DNA of 38,406 bases from Candidatus Bathyarchaeota archaeon. GTDB lineage: Archaea > Thermoproteota > Bathyarchaeia > 40CM-2-53-6. Both the position numbers and the translations under genes were made by a program. Below are positions 12,882 to 20,531 of the stretch, one piece after another; the stretch's first letter is position 1; each line of letters opens with the position of its first letter. Under the pieces are notes generated by a model that was not told the DNA's origin, ran no database searches, and saw only the letters and a list, made by a program, of their open reading frames with translations. The stretch spans positions 1 to 38,406 of the forward strand of contig VBBQ01000040.1 of NCBI GenBank assembly GCA_005888755.1, in the 5' to 3' direction.

Positions 12882-15449
12882 TTGCGCCTAGCGCCGTTTG
12901 TGTTGACTCTACTCCTCCTGCCTCTATTATTTCATGCTCCAACAGTTGCCGGAGCAACTCCTGACTTCACTATTTCAGCTTGGTGGACCTATGTTACGGG
13001 AACGCCGTTCGATACGATAATCCTGACCGGACAAGACGGGTACTCCGGCACCGTGACCCTGACGCTGTCCTCTCCCCCGGGATTCTACTCTTCGCTTCAG
13101 GCGAACAGTGTCACCCTAGGCCCAACTACTCCTACCGTCAGTCTGCATCTTCTTGCCCGCGAAAGCACGCCCGGCAACTTCTTAGTGAATGTAACTGCGA
13201 CAGACGGAACTTTGACCCACACCCTTACGATCAAGTACAATGTGGTCCTTGGTACAGCCCCGAACTTCTCCGTCGACTCCAGCTCGGGCTTATCCGGAGG
13301 ATGGCATATCCTCAGAGGGTCCTCCTCGGGGTCCACGATTGTGGTAAGCAGCACAAATGGATTTTCTGGAACGGTTAGCCTTCAAGCTGCTTCCTTTCCG
13401 TCTCGCCTTGTTCTTTCCTTTGAAAGCTCAAGCGTGATAGTCCAACCAGGTCCGCAACCCGGAGTAACAAACATGGGACTGTCAGTTCCGGCTACAGTCC
13501 CAGTAGGAGCCTATACCGTGGTGTTAAACGCGACCAGTGGACCCATAACCCAAATGGTCTACCTCGACGTTCTCGTAGACTACGGCTTCGCGCTTAACGC
13601 GAATCCTACCCCGCTAGCCCTAGCCCAAGGCGGACAAGCAAGCTCAACCATCACTCTGTCGAGCCTAGGGGGCTGGACAGGAACGACAGGCCTTTCGGCA
13701 ACCTGCGCCGGCTTGACATGCAGTTTCAACCCGCCGAGTCTGCAACTTCTAGACCCGACTAGTACAGTTCAGTCCATTCTTACAGTCTCATCGTCATCCA
13801 TGACGTTGGCTGGCCAATACCCGGTAAACATAGCCGAAACGAATCCGGTCCCGACCCCGTCATACACTCAGAGGACAAGCGTCACAATAATCGTGACAGG
13901 CCCGGACTTCACTATCTCAGCAAGTCCGTCCATCCTGACCTTCACCCCAGGCATGTCGGGATCCTTGCAAACAACGGTCACCTTGAGCAGTCTCGACACG
14001 TTCTCTGGCTACGTGAATACAACGATCTCTCTTAGCCCTACTACTTCGGACCCACCGTCTGTCGACGTTACGTATTCGAGCGTCCTGGTCACTCCTTCAA
14101 TGTCTCAGTCCTTCGCGGTCAAGGTTTCTGTCGATGCAACGGCGATACCTGGACCCTATAGTATTCAGATGTCTGCAGTCACTAAGTTGCCGGGTGGAGT
14201 GCTGTCCCACTCGGCCTATCTCGTGGCCACGGTGGGACCTGACTTTGAGATGTCCGCCAGCCCGGCCAACCTGGTTGTTCATCAAGGAACGCTGGCAATC
14301 TCCACAATCACCTTCACTAGCCTGAACGGGTTTGCAGGAGGAATGATGCTGGAAGCGGCGCCTCTCTCGGTTCTGCCACCAAACCCCAGAACCAACTTCT
14401 TCCCATCATATCCGACTGTTTCACCTGGAGGGACCAACTCGACCGAATTCATGGTGATGGCTGACGAATTCACAGGGCTCGGAACATACAACGTGTGGCT
14501 CGACGCTTCGACTGGCATTCAAGTTGGATTCGGCTATGTATCCCACGCTATTCCCATGACCATCACCGTTGAGGGTCCAGTGACAGGCCCCGACTTTGCT
14601 CTTTCAGCCCAACCATCTCATGTCAACCTGAGCATCGGCTCCACGACATCCTCCATTATTTCTCTCAACAGCGTCAACGGCTTCAGTGGAGGTTTGACAC
14701 TACAGGTACAGGGCTACGGCCTGCTCTCAAGTCTGAGCCCCGCTTCAACGATAATAAGCCCAGCAATCTCCGAGAGTTCTACCCTCACCATCACAGCGTC
14801 GACACCCTACCAGATCGACGGATATCCCCTTTGGTATACCGCTTCGGGCAACGCAAATCTTCTTGTGACAGCTTCAAACTCGACCGGATTTTCCCACTGG
14901 GTCTGGGTTAACGAAACCGTATCTCCAGTCCGTGTCCTCCTGAACCCCGCCCAATTCGACATATCAACAGGATCATCGGCCACATCTCAGGTCGTCGTAA
15001 GCAGCCTCAGCAGCTTCAACCTGACCGTCGCCATGTCCGCCGTCATCTCGCCATCTGGGCCGACAGTATCCTTTAGCAATAGTTTCATCAACTTCTCGGC
15101 TTCAACTGCTCCAGTCACTCTGGATCTGACCATCAACATACCTTCAACAACGCCCCAGGGCGATTATGTCGTTCTGGTTACCACAACTTCGATGTCACAC
15201 CGATGGTTCTGTCAATGCAGCTACTACAACATAACCTACACCGCTCCCATCTATGTTCACGCGGTTGCCTCGTCCTCTCCACCTTCTGGGCCAGGGCCAA
15301 GCCCGTCGCCTCAACCCAACAGTTCAACAGCCGGAATCTTTGGGCTGCCACCAACCGAGTTCTACGGAATCGTTATCGCGATAGCGATCGTACTAGTGAT
15401 ATCGGCGGCCTACCTCGGATTTCGCTCGCGCAAGAGATTCGCGATGTGA
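12882..15449 (+). CDS. Surface protein with about seven Ig-like repeats and a C-terminal membrane anchor
   Basis: 855 residues from a TTG start that directly begins a signal peptide (residues 1-25, RLAPFVLTLLLLPLLFHAPTVAGA). The body consists of about seven diverged repeats of roughly 100-115 residues. Each begins near a PDF-[TE]-[IM]-SASP-like motif and contains a T-x-S-L-x-x-F-x-G core; examples are PDFTISASPSILTF, PDFEMSASPANLVV and PDFALSAQPSHVNL. The end has a Pro/Ser-rich linker, then GLPPTEFYGIVIAIAIVLVI, a membrane helix and a basic stop-transfer tail (FRSRKRFAM). This is the design of archaeal cell-surface or S-layer-associated proteins. N-glycosylation sequons (N-x-S/T) are frequent. 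Function is probably adhesion or envelope structure. Confidence 0.82.
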   Translation: MRLAPFVLTLLLLPLLFHAPTVAGATPDFTISAWWTYVTGTPFDTIILTGQDGYSGTVTLTLSSPPGFYSSLQANSVTLGPTTPTVSLHLLARESTPGNFLVNVTATDGTLTHTLTIKYNVVLGTAPNFSVDSSSGLSGGWHILRGSSSGSTIVVSSTNGFSGTVSLQAASFPSRLVLSFESSSVIVQPGPQPGVTNMGLSVPATVPVGAYTVVLNATSGPITQMVYLDVLVDYGFALNANPTPLALAQGGQASSTITLSSLGGWTGTTGLSATCAGLTCSFNPPSLQLLDPTSTVQSILTVSSSSMTLAGQYPVNIAETNPVPTPSYTQRTSVTIIVTGPDFTISASPSILTFTPGMSGSLQTTVTLSSLDTFSGYVNTTISLSPTTSDPPSVDVTYSSVLVTPSMSQSFAVKVSVDATAIPGPYSIQMSAVTKLPGGVLSHSAYLVATVGPDFEMSASPANLVVHQGTLAISTITFTSLNGFAGGMMLEAAPLSVLPPNPRTNFFPSYPTVSPGGTNSTEFMVMADEFTGLGTYNVWLDASTGIQVGFGYVSHAIPMTITVEGPVTGPDFALSAQPSHVNLSIGSTTSSIISLNSVNGFSGGLTLQVQGYGLLSSLSPASTIISPAISESSTLTITASTPYQIDGYPLWYTASGNANLLVTASNSTGFSHWVWVNETVSPVRVLLNPAQFDISTGSSATSQVVVSSLSSFNLTVAMSAVISPSGPTVSFSNSFINFSASTAPVTLDLTINIPSTTPQGDYVVLVTTTSMSHRWFCQCSYYNITYTAPIYVHAVASSSPPSGPGPSPSPQPNSSTAGIFGLPPTEFYGIVIAIAIVLVISAAYLGFRSRKRFAM

Positions 15450-15542
15450 GGAAGAACAGATCTCTTCGTTTCGTCGAGGAGGATCAATCGGATTTCACGA
15501 CCAGGCAAACTTTCTTGAATGGGAAACGTATAGTCGATTTTC

Positions 15543-15722
15543 ATGCCAATTGTTAGAGTCTTAATGTATCCAGGAAGAACGCAACAGCAGAAGGACGAGC
15601 TGGCCAAGGCTATCACAGACGCCGTGGAGAAGATCGCAAAAGCGCCACGGGACCAGACAATAGTAGTCATACAAGAAGTCCCCAAGGAACAATACTACGT
15701 CGCGGCAAACCGGGCAGCGTAA
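15543..15722 (+). CDS. 4-oxalocrotonate tautomerase family protein
   Basis: 59 residues from an ATG at 15543. After Met removal the protein starts with the catalytic proline (Pro1 of PIVRVLMYPGR). It then has the typical helix QKDELAKAITDAVEKI and the strand QTIVVIQEVPKEQYY. Size and pattern fit the 4-OT superfamily of keto-enol tautomerases, which act as small hexamers or dimers in aromatic-compound breakdown. Its stop TAA is directly followed by the ATG of the alpha/beta hydrolase, so the two form an operon. Confidence 0.85.
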   Translation: MPIVRVLMYPGRTQQQKDELAKAITDAVEKIAKAPRDQTIVVIQEVPKEQYYVAANRAA

Positions 15723-16529
15723 ATGAGCTATACACCCGTTCGCGGAGGAAACCTGTACTACGAAACCGCCGGCGAAGGGACCCCTCTTGTGTTTGTACAC
15801 GCCGGGTTCCTCGACAGCAGAATGTGGGACGACCAGTTCCAGCTATTCGCGAAGGGAAACCGAGTCATACGTTATGACGTGAGAGGATTCGGAAGATCAA
15901 GCAGGCCTAGTGAAGAGTATTCAGACGCAGAAGACCTGTTCGCTCTGCTCAAGCACCTCAACATTGAGAGCGCCAATATTCTTGGCGTCTCCAACGGTGG
16001 TAGAATCGTACTCGACTTTGCCTCTGTCCACCCCGCAATGGTCAACTCTCTGATTCTTGTCTCGCCCGGGATACGTGGCTACAAGAGCTCGGGGCCGGAG
16101 GAAGATCGGGAGTGGAAAGAGCTTGATAAGAAGGGGGACCTGCAGGATCTTGCAATTAGTGAGAACAGAATAGACGACGCTGTCAAGATGGATCTTGAGA
16201 TTTGGGCCTCTGCCCAAGGAACGGCGAGCAAGAGTCGCATTCTCAACATAGCAACGGCTAACTCACACATCCACAAGAATCCGCCGCACAAGCTACAAAA
16301 GTCCCCTGAGCCACCGGCCTTCACGAAGCTGAATCAGATTCATATGCCCACGATGCTAATCGTGGGGGACCAAGACGTGAAGGGTATGCAGTTGATGACC
16401 AAGAGACTTCACGAACTAATACGCGGATCGACGCTCAGCGTCATAAGGGGCGCGGACCATATCGCAAACATGTCCAGACCCGAAGAATTCAACGCTATCA
16501 TATCTTCGTTTCTAAAACAATCCACATAG
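15723..16529 (+). CDS. Alpha/beta hydrolase (enol-lactonase/esterase-like)
   Basis: 268 residues; the ATG abuts the TAA of the tautomerase gene. It follows the alpha/beta hydrolase plan: VFVHAGFLDSRMWDDQF (oxyanion loop), YDVRGFGRSSRP, the nucleophile elbow GVSNGGR with Ser90, an Asp in VGDQDVKG and a His in GADHIANMSRPEEF. It resembles 3-oxoadipate enol-lactonases and related small-molecule hydrolases. There is no signal peptide, so it is cytoplasmic. Linkage to a 4-OT tautomerase suggests catabolism of a ring-cleavage or lactone intermediate; the exact substrate is unknown. Confidence 0.85.
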   Translation: MSYTPVRGGNLYYETAGEGTPLVFVHAGFLDSRMWDDQFQLFAKGNRVIRYDVRGFGRSSRPSEEYSDAEDLFALLKHLNIESANILGVSNGGRIVLDFASVHPAMVNSLILVSPGIRGYKSSGPEEDREWKELDKKGDLQDLAISENRIDDAVKMDLEIWASAQGTASKSRILNIATANSHIHKNPPHKLQKSPEPPAFTKLNQIHMPTMLIVGDQDVKGMQLMTKRLHELIRGSTLSVIRGADHIANMSRPEEFNAIISSFLKQST

Positions 16530-16607
16530 GCCTCCCCTGTTCATCTCCCATCTAGGTGTTGCGGACTAGAGAAACGTTAGTTCACGATTTCCGATGAAAG
16601 ACGCCTG

Positions 16608-16967
16608 CTAGGTTGGGAATCTTAGACTAGGGGTCGTCGGATGCAGCCTATCTGATACAACTCTCTCTTTGAGATAGACAAACCTGTCCGGCAGTGAATC
16701 GTCATAGTCGAAATTCGGGGGCAGGGCGAACTCCTTGTACAGCTCAACTACCGTCCTGTAAGCGATGACACGCGCACTTGTCCCTAACCTCTCCATGAGT
16801 GTCTTCACAACATCCTCAAATCTGCCGGGGATATCTTCCCTGCTAATGCCCTTCTTGTTCAGGAAATCGTAGATCCAGTCCCGGATGGGTCCGCCCATTC
16901 CTTGTAGGACGCGGTCGAACCAGTAGTCGACAGCCAGTTGAAACCCAGGCATTAAGTTCGTTCGCAT
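16608..16967 (-). CDS. Small unknown protein, paralogue of the one at 18692-19054
   Basis: 119 residues from an ATG. It is helical with no membrane segment. Landmarks are PIRDWIYDFLNKKGISREDI, RFEDVVKTLMERLG, ARVIAYRTVVELYKEF and SLPDRFVYLKERVVSD. The protein at 18692-19054 has the same landmarks in the same order (RFDDVIEVLTRVFG, TRVFVHMTVTELYKEY, SLKDQIALLREKVVSD), roughly a third or more identical. The two genes flank the KaiC-like ATPase at 17079-18656; this one lies downstream of it in the same direction, 111 bases after its stop. I infer that they are accessory or adaptor proteins of the ATPase. No known family recognised. Confidence 0.65.
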   Translation of the reverse strand: MRTNLMPGFQLAVDYWFDRVLQGMGGPIRDWIYDFLNKKGISREDIPGRFEDVVKTLMERLGTSARVIAYRTVVELYKEFALPPNFDYDDSLPDRFVYLKERVVSDRLHPTTPSLRFPT

Positions 16968-17078
16968 GGATCGCCCAGACTACGTGGGAAAACGAATGAG
17001 GGAACAGCCGGATACGCCTAGCGTTTCCAGCATTCGAGACAAGCGGTAACCCCTCTTTCCGCCTCCCGCGAGCATCAA

Positions 17079-18656
17079 CTAGACGATTTCGGTCAAAGAC
17101 AGTCTAGGGTAGCCTCGTTCAAAGCGGAATTTTACGCCGTGAACGTTTGTAATCGGTTTGACGCCGTAGATGAGCAGTGACCCGTTGACTGTCTGCATCT
17201 TCAAGTGGTAGTCAACGGCTCTCAGAAGCTCTTCTCTGAGACTGGTCGGTCGTGAGATTACGCCAACGCTGAGTGCCCCTGCATCACGGATGCCTGCCCC
17301 TATTTCGGCGATCCCCGGCAGACCTAGAGTTTCACCGTAAAGCTGGACTGCCTTGTCGAAATCGTATTTTAGCACCCTCGCGGGTGAGATGGCTCCAAGC
17401 TCGTTCCATGCATTATTGAACGCGGCTAGGTCTCCTGTTAGATTGCCTGAAAGCTTCACCCGCCATTTCTCATCGCGAAGAGCCTGGTTGAACTCCGCGA
17501 TCCGGACCCTCTCGTTCAGTACCATGTCTCCAACGTATGTCTTCAGAGACTCAGCAATGTTCTGTGAACTGAATATGCTGTAGGGAATGATGAACGCAGT
17601 CCCTCCCTGATTGATGAAGTTCGCTGCCATTATGTCGAGGAGAAGCTTCACGGAGTGCGGTGAGACCGTACTGTTGACGTCCAACAGAAGAGAAGAACCC
17701 TTCCTGACTCCACCGTCCAGCAACGCGTCAAGATCCGGACTACCGGTTGAGTAGGAGAACTGGGAATTACGGACAGGGCTGAGTAGCTTCGGATTGACCG
17801 ATCTATCAATGTCAAAATGAAATTCAACCCTCGGTAGGAGGGTGAACTTGCCCATATCGAGTGAAAACAGCGCCCCTTGGGTGTGGAGCCTGAACCCGCG
17901 AAGCTTGTTGACAACTACGCTTCTCACAGTCCTATCTTCCAAGTGGGTTAGCGACAGTGTAACGATGCCGTCCACGAGATAGTCGAGCTTAGGAGAGTTT
18001 TCGCTCTCGCTCACAATCACCGCGCTTAGTTTGCTCTCATCCAGATCTTGAAAGATCGCTGTCTCCAGGGCGCGACGTTCATCTTCCGTCGCGCTCGCTA
18101 CCGCGCCCTCCCAGCTATCAATAACTATGATGCCTTTCTGTTTGGCCCGTTTCAATGCAAGAATTCTGTCAACAATGCTCGCCGCTCCTTCTCTTCGGTT
18201 CTCTCCTCCTACCGGCATCCGTTTCCCCCCGGCCTCTTTTCCAGACATAGAATCGAACACCTCATGGATTCCAGGGAAGTGTCGCTGCAGTTTCGAAGAA
18301 GAGACCCGGCTCGACACGTACACTTTATTGGCAGAAATTATGTGGGCACCGATGCGAGTTCCTTTCATCTTGTTAAGAAGTTCAAGGGCGAGAGTTGTTT
18401 TCCCAGTACCAGGGGCCCCTTGTATTAGCAGAACATTTCCTGGCGATTCTAGGAATCTTGACATAAGGTCCAGAAGGTCGCTAGGCTTAGACTTCTCAAC
18501 ACCCACTTGTCCCGCTTCAATCTGGGGTTCTAGCGCCGTTCCGTCCTCGCCGGAGACGTCTTCAGCCAGCATATTCTCGCGCCGAGACGGTGCTTCTCGT
18601 GCGACAAGCTTTGTGTAACCAGACAACGGATTCCACGGTTGAACACAACTGAACAT
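17079..18656 (-). CDS. KaiC/RAD55-like ATPase with one intact and one degenerate RecA domain
   Basis: 525 residues. Domain 1 (about 55-295) has a perfect Walker A, GAPGTGKTT at 80-88, and a Walker B-like strand GIIVIDSWEGA at 175-185. Domain 2 (about 300-525) starts like a KaiC module (YSTGSPDLDALLDGGVRKGSSLLL, 302-324), but the P-loop position holds DVNSTVSPHSV, so ATP binding is probably lost. The general plan recalls RAD55/KaiC-type regulators and the P-loop regulator GvpD. The first 28 residues may not be translated: a second Met at codon 29 (MLAEDVSG) starts at complement 18572, and the longer form leaves only about 35 bases to the divergent gene's ATG. Flanked on both sides by paralogous small proteins. 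A signalling or gene-control role is inferred. Confidence 0.75.
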   Translation of the reverse strand: MFSCVQPWNPLSGYTKLVAREAPSRRENMLAEDVSGEDGTALEPQIEAGQVGVEKSKPSDLLDLMSRFLESPGNVLLIQGAPGTGKTTLALELLNKMKGTRIGAHIISANKVYVSSRVSSSKLQRHFPGIHEVFDSMSGKEAGGKRMPVGGENRREGAASIVDRILALKRAKQKGIIVIDSWEGAVASATEDERRALETAIFQDLDESKLSAVIVSESENSPKLDYLVDGIVTLSLTHLEDRTVRSVVVNKLRGFRLHTQGALFSLDMGKFTLLPRVEFHFDIDRSVNPKLLSPVRNSQFSYSTGSPDLDALLDGGVRKGSSLLLDVNSTVSPHSVKLLLDIMAANFINQGGTAFIIPYSIFSSQNIAESLKTYVGDMVLNERVRIAEFNQALRDEKWRVKLSGNLTGDLAAFNNAWNELGAISPARVLKYDFDKAVQLYGETLGLPGIAEIGAGIRDAGALSVGVISRPTSLREELLRAVDYHLKMQTVNGSLLIYGVKPITNVHGVKFRFERGYPRLSLTEIV

Positions 18657-18691
18657 TACGGCAACTATTGAATGCGCGAGGGGACTATTCT

Positions 18692-19054
18692 ATGCCGACC
18701 ACGGCAGCAGAAACATTTCAGTCTATCATGAACCGATGTTTCACCACTGTTGTTGAAGTCATACTTGGCAGAACGGTCAGGGAGGAGATTTTTCAGTTAC
18801 TGGAGAGGAATGGGATCAAACCTGTCGAAATTTCCGTCAGGTTTGACGACGTGATCGAAGTCCTCACGAGAGTCTTCGGAAACAGCACTCGCGTCTTTGT
18901 TCATATGACGGTGACAGAACTCTACAAAGAGTATTCTCTGGGGGCGGCGGGCTTCGCGTTCGGCGAGTCTCTAAAGGACCAAATCGCCCTGTTAAGGGAG
19001 AAAGTGGTGAGCGACCTTCTGAAGCCAAGGCACTATACCAGCATCGACCCGTGA
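18692..19054 (+). CDS. Small unknown protein, paralogue of the one at 16608-16967
   Basis: 120 residues from the ATG at 18692; an in-frame TTG at 18668 would add eight residues. It is helical and soluble, with the landmarks TVREEIFQLLERNGI, RFDDVIEVLTRVFG, TRVFVHMTVTELYKEY and LREKVVSDLLKP. These match the gene on the other side of the KaiC-like ATPase. It is divergent from that ATPase with a very short intergenic region, so the two are likely to share regulation. Unknown family; a partner of the ATPase is inferred. Confidence 0.65.
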   Translation: MPTTAAETFQSIMNRCFTTVVEVILGRTVREEIFQLLERNGIKPVEISVRFDDVIEVLTRVFGNSTRVFVHMTVTELYKEYSLGAAGFAFGESLKDQIALLREKVVSDLLKPRHYTSIDP

Positions 19055-19142
19055 CGTGAGTCACCCCCTGGACCTCAAGAGGTCACTAACAGAATGAACT
19101 TGGGAGAATCTTTGATGTAGAACCGGTCGGAATACAGTTAGT

Positions 19143-19152
19143 CTATAAATAG
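19143..19152 (+). promoter_or_regulatory. Strong TATA-like box before the peroxiredoxin gene
   Basis: CTATAAATAG is centred at about 19148. Transcription would start near 19173-19176, downstream of the first ATG of the peroxiredoxin frame (19165). The ATG at 19175, in another frame, would be a leaderless 12-codon uORF. Confidence 0.65.
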
Positions 19153-19164
19153 CGCGAGAGAAGA

Positions 19165-19815
19165 ATGCTTTGCAATGTCATTTCTCTTCATGGAAGGAGG
19201 ACGTTTCCTCTGAAGACCAGCTTGACGCAAACTGGCAAGAGGCGTAGGATGAGGAAACCGGAGAACAAAGGTGCGGCGAGAAGTCGCCGGCAACAGCCAT
19301 TGAAGGCCAAGAAAATTGTGAAGAAAGTAGATTCTGTCTTGGGACCCGGTAAGACGGCTCCTAATTTTTCTCTTAACAGTACACCGGACCAGAAGGTGTC
19401 CCTGAACGATTTCCGAGGACAGCCTGTGATTCTCGCTTTCTACCCTGCCGACTGGAGTCCCGTGTGCACCGACCAGTTATCATTGTATGCGATGGTGATG
19501 CCAGAATTCAAAAAGTTCAACGCAGAACTCCTTGCGATTTCAGTCGACAATATCTGGTCCCACTTAGCCTTCGCTAAGGACCGGAAGCTCAACTTCCCCG
19601 TTCTAGCAGATTTCGAGCCGAAGGGATCTATATCCAAGAAATATGGCGCTTACAAGGAGAAGATCGGTGAGTCCGCTCGGGCGCTCTTCGTGATCGACGA
19701 CAAGGGAGTCATCAGGTGGAGCCATCTCTCCCCTGACGGGATCAACCCTGGAGCCGACGGCATCTTATCAGCCCTAGAGAATATGAACAAGGCCCAACCG
19801 GCAGAGAAGAACTGA
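19165..19815 (+). CDS. Peroxiredoxin (AhpC/TSA, Bcp-like)
   Basis: The open frame gives 216 residues from the ATG at 19165. The TATA-like box at 19143-19152 suggests the message starts downstream of that codon, so the true start is more likely the TTG at 19222 or the ATG at 19249 (188 residues). The N-terminus is lysine/arginine rich and variable. The enzyme domain starts at about residue 60: GKTAPNFSL, VSLNDFRGQPVILAFYPADW, and the peroxidatic cysteine C101 in SPVCTDQ. The usual Thr-x-x-Cys is Ser-Pro-Val-Cys here. No second conserved cysteine is visible, so it needs an external thiol partner. That is probably the DsbA-like protein encoded eight bases downstream. It reduces peroxides in the cytoplasm. 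Confidence 0.88.
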   Translation: MLCNVISLHGRRTFPLKTSLTQTGKRRRMRKPENKGAARSRRQQPLKAKKIVKKVDSVLGPGKTAPNFSLNSTPDQKVSLNDFRGQPVILAFYPADWSPVCTDQLSLYAMVMPEFKKFNAELLAISVDNIWSHLAFAKDRKLNFPVLADFEPKGSISKKYGAYKEKIGESARALFVIDDKGVIRWSHLSPDGINPGADGILSALENMNKAQPAEKN

Positions 19816-19823
19816 GCTCGAAA

Positions 19824-20441
19824 ATGTCAGGAACGACAACGGTTGCACGAAAGCGAACCGCAAGGAAGACCCTGCTAGAACCAACAAGTAGGGAAACCGC
19901 GGAAAAATATCAGGCTCCGAGGCTGGAAATTCCGGTAACCGCTGAACGCGATCACATAGAAGGGCCCGTGAATGCCTCTCTTACGCTGGTCGAGTATGGT
20001 GATTATCAGTGTCCCTATTGTGGCGCAGCATATCCCGAAGTGAAAAAGGTCCAGAAGGAACTCGGATCTGAACTACGGTTCGTGTTTCGCAACTTTCCGT
20101 TGACAAACATGCACGAGCATGCTATGAACGCTGCTGAGACAGCGGAGGCAGCCTCTGCCCAGGGAAAGTTTTGGCCCATGCACGACTTTCTCTACGAACA
20201 CCAGGCAACTCTCGGCGATTCTAGTGTCGCCCTCGGTTACGCAAAGAAGCTGGGTTTGGACACTCAGAGATTCGAGCGTGAGGTAGCTCAGCACATGTAT
20301 CAAAAACGGATCAAGGACGATTTCATGGGTGGAGTGAGGAGTGGTGTCAACGGCACGCCAACATTTTACGTCAACGGGGTCAGACACGACGAAGACGCAA
20401 TCGCCAAGGCCCTAATCGAAGCCTTGAGTCATACTAAATAG
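19824..20441 (+). CDS. DsbA-family thioredoxin-fold oxidoreductase, cytoplasmic
   Basis: 205 residues from an ATG, eight bases after the peroxiredoxin stop. A basic, low-complexity N-terminus (about 30 residues) is followed by a DsbA-like domain: LTLVEYGDYQCPYCG with the CPYC active site at C63-C66, FRNFPLTNMHEHA, a helical insert, and GVNGTPTFYVNGVRHD carrying the cis-proline. There is no signal peptide or lipobox, so it acts in the cytoplasm, unlike classical DsbA. Pairing with a one-cysteine peroxiredoxin suggests that it reduces that enzyme or shares a thiol-repair role. Confidence 0.87.
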   Translation: MSGTTTVARKRTARKTLLEPTSRETAEKYQAPRLEIPVTAERDHIEGPVNASLTLVEYGDYQCPYCGAAYPEVKKVQKELGSELRFVFRNFPLTNMHEHAMNAAETAEAASAQGKFWPMHDFLYEHQATLGDSSVALGYAKKLGLDTQRFEREVAQHMYQKRIKDDFMGGVRSGVNGTPTFYVNGVRHDEDAIAKALIEALSHTK

Positions 20442-20531
20442 TGCCCAAGCCCTCGTCGTTGGCACCGAAGCCTGGGGTAGCGTTTGTCAGAACCTGACGG
20501 AGAGGCATTTTTGGGGGAAGGTTTTGGGATA

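Noticed and set aside
16968-17078. Gap between the KaiC-like ATPase and its downstream small protein, checked for an additional gene or RNA
   Set aside because: Only 111 bases, no open frame of note and no clear structure.
18127-18618. 163-residue plus-strand frame opposite the KaiC-like ATPase
   Set aside because: The minus-strand protein has clear Walker motifs; the plus-strand product has none.
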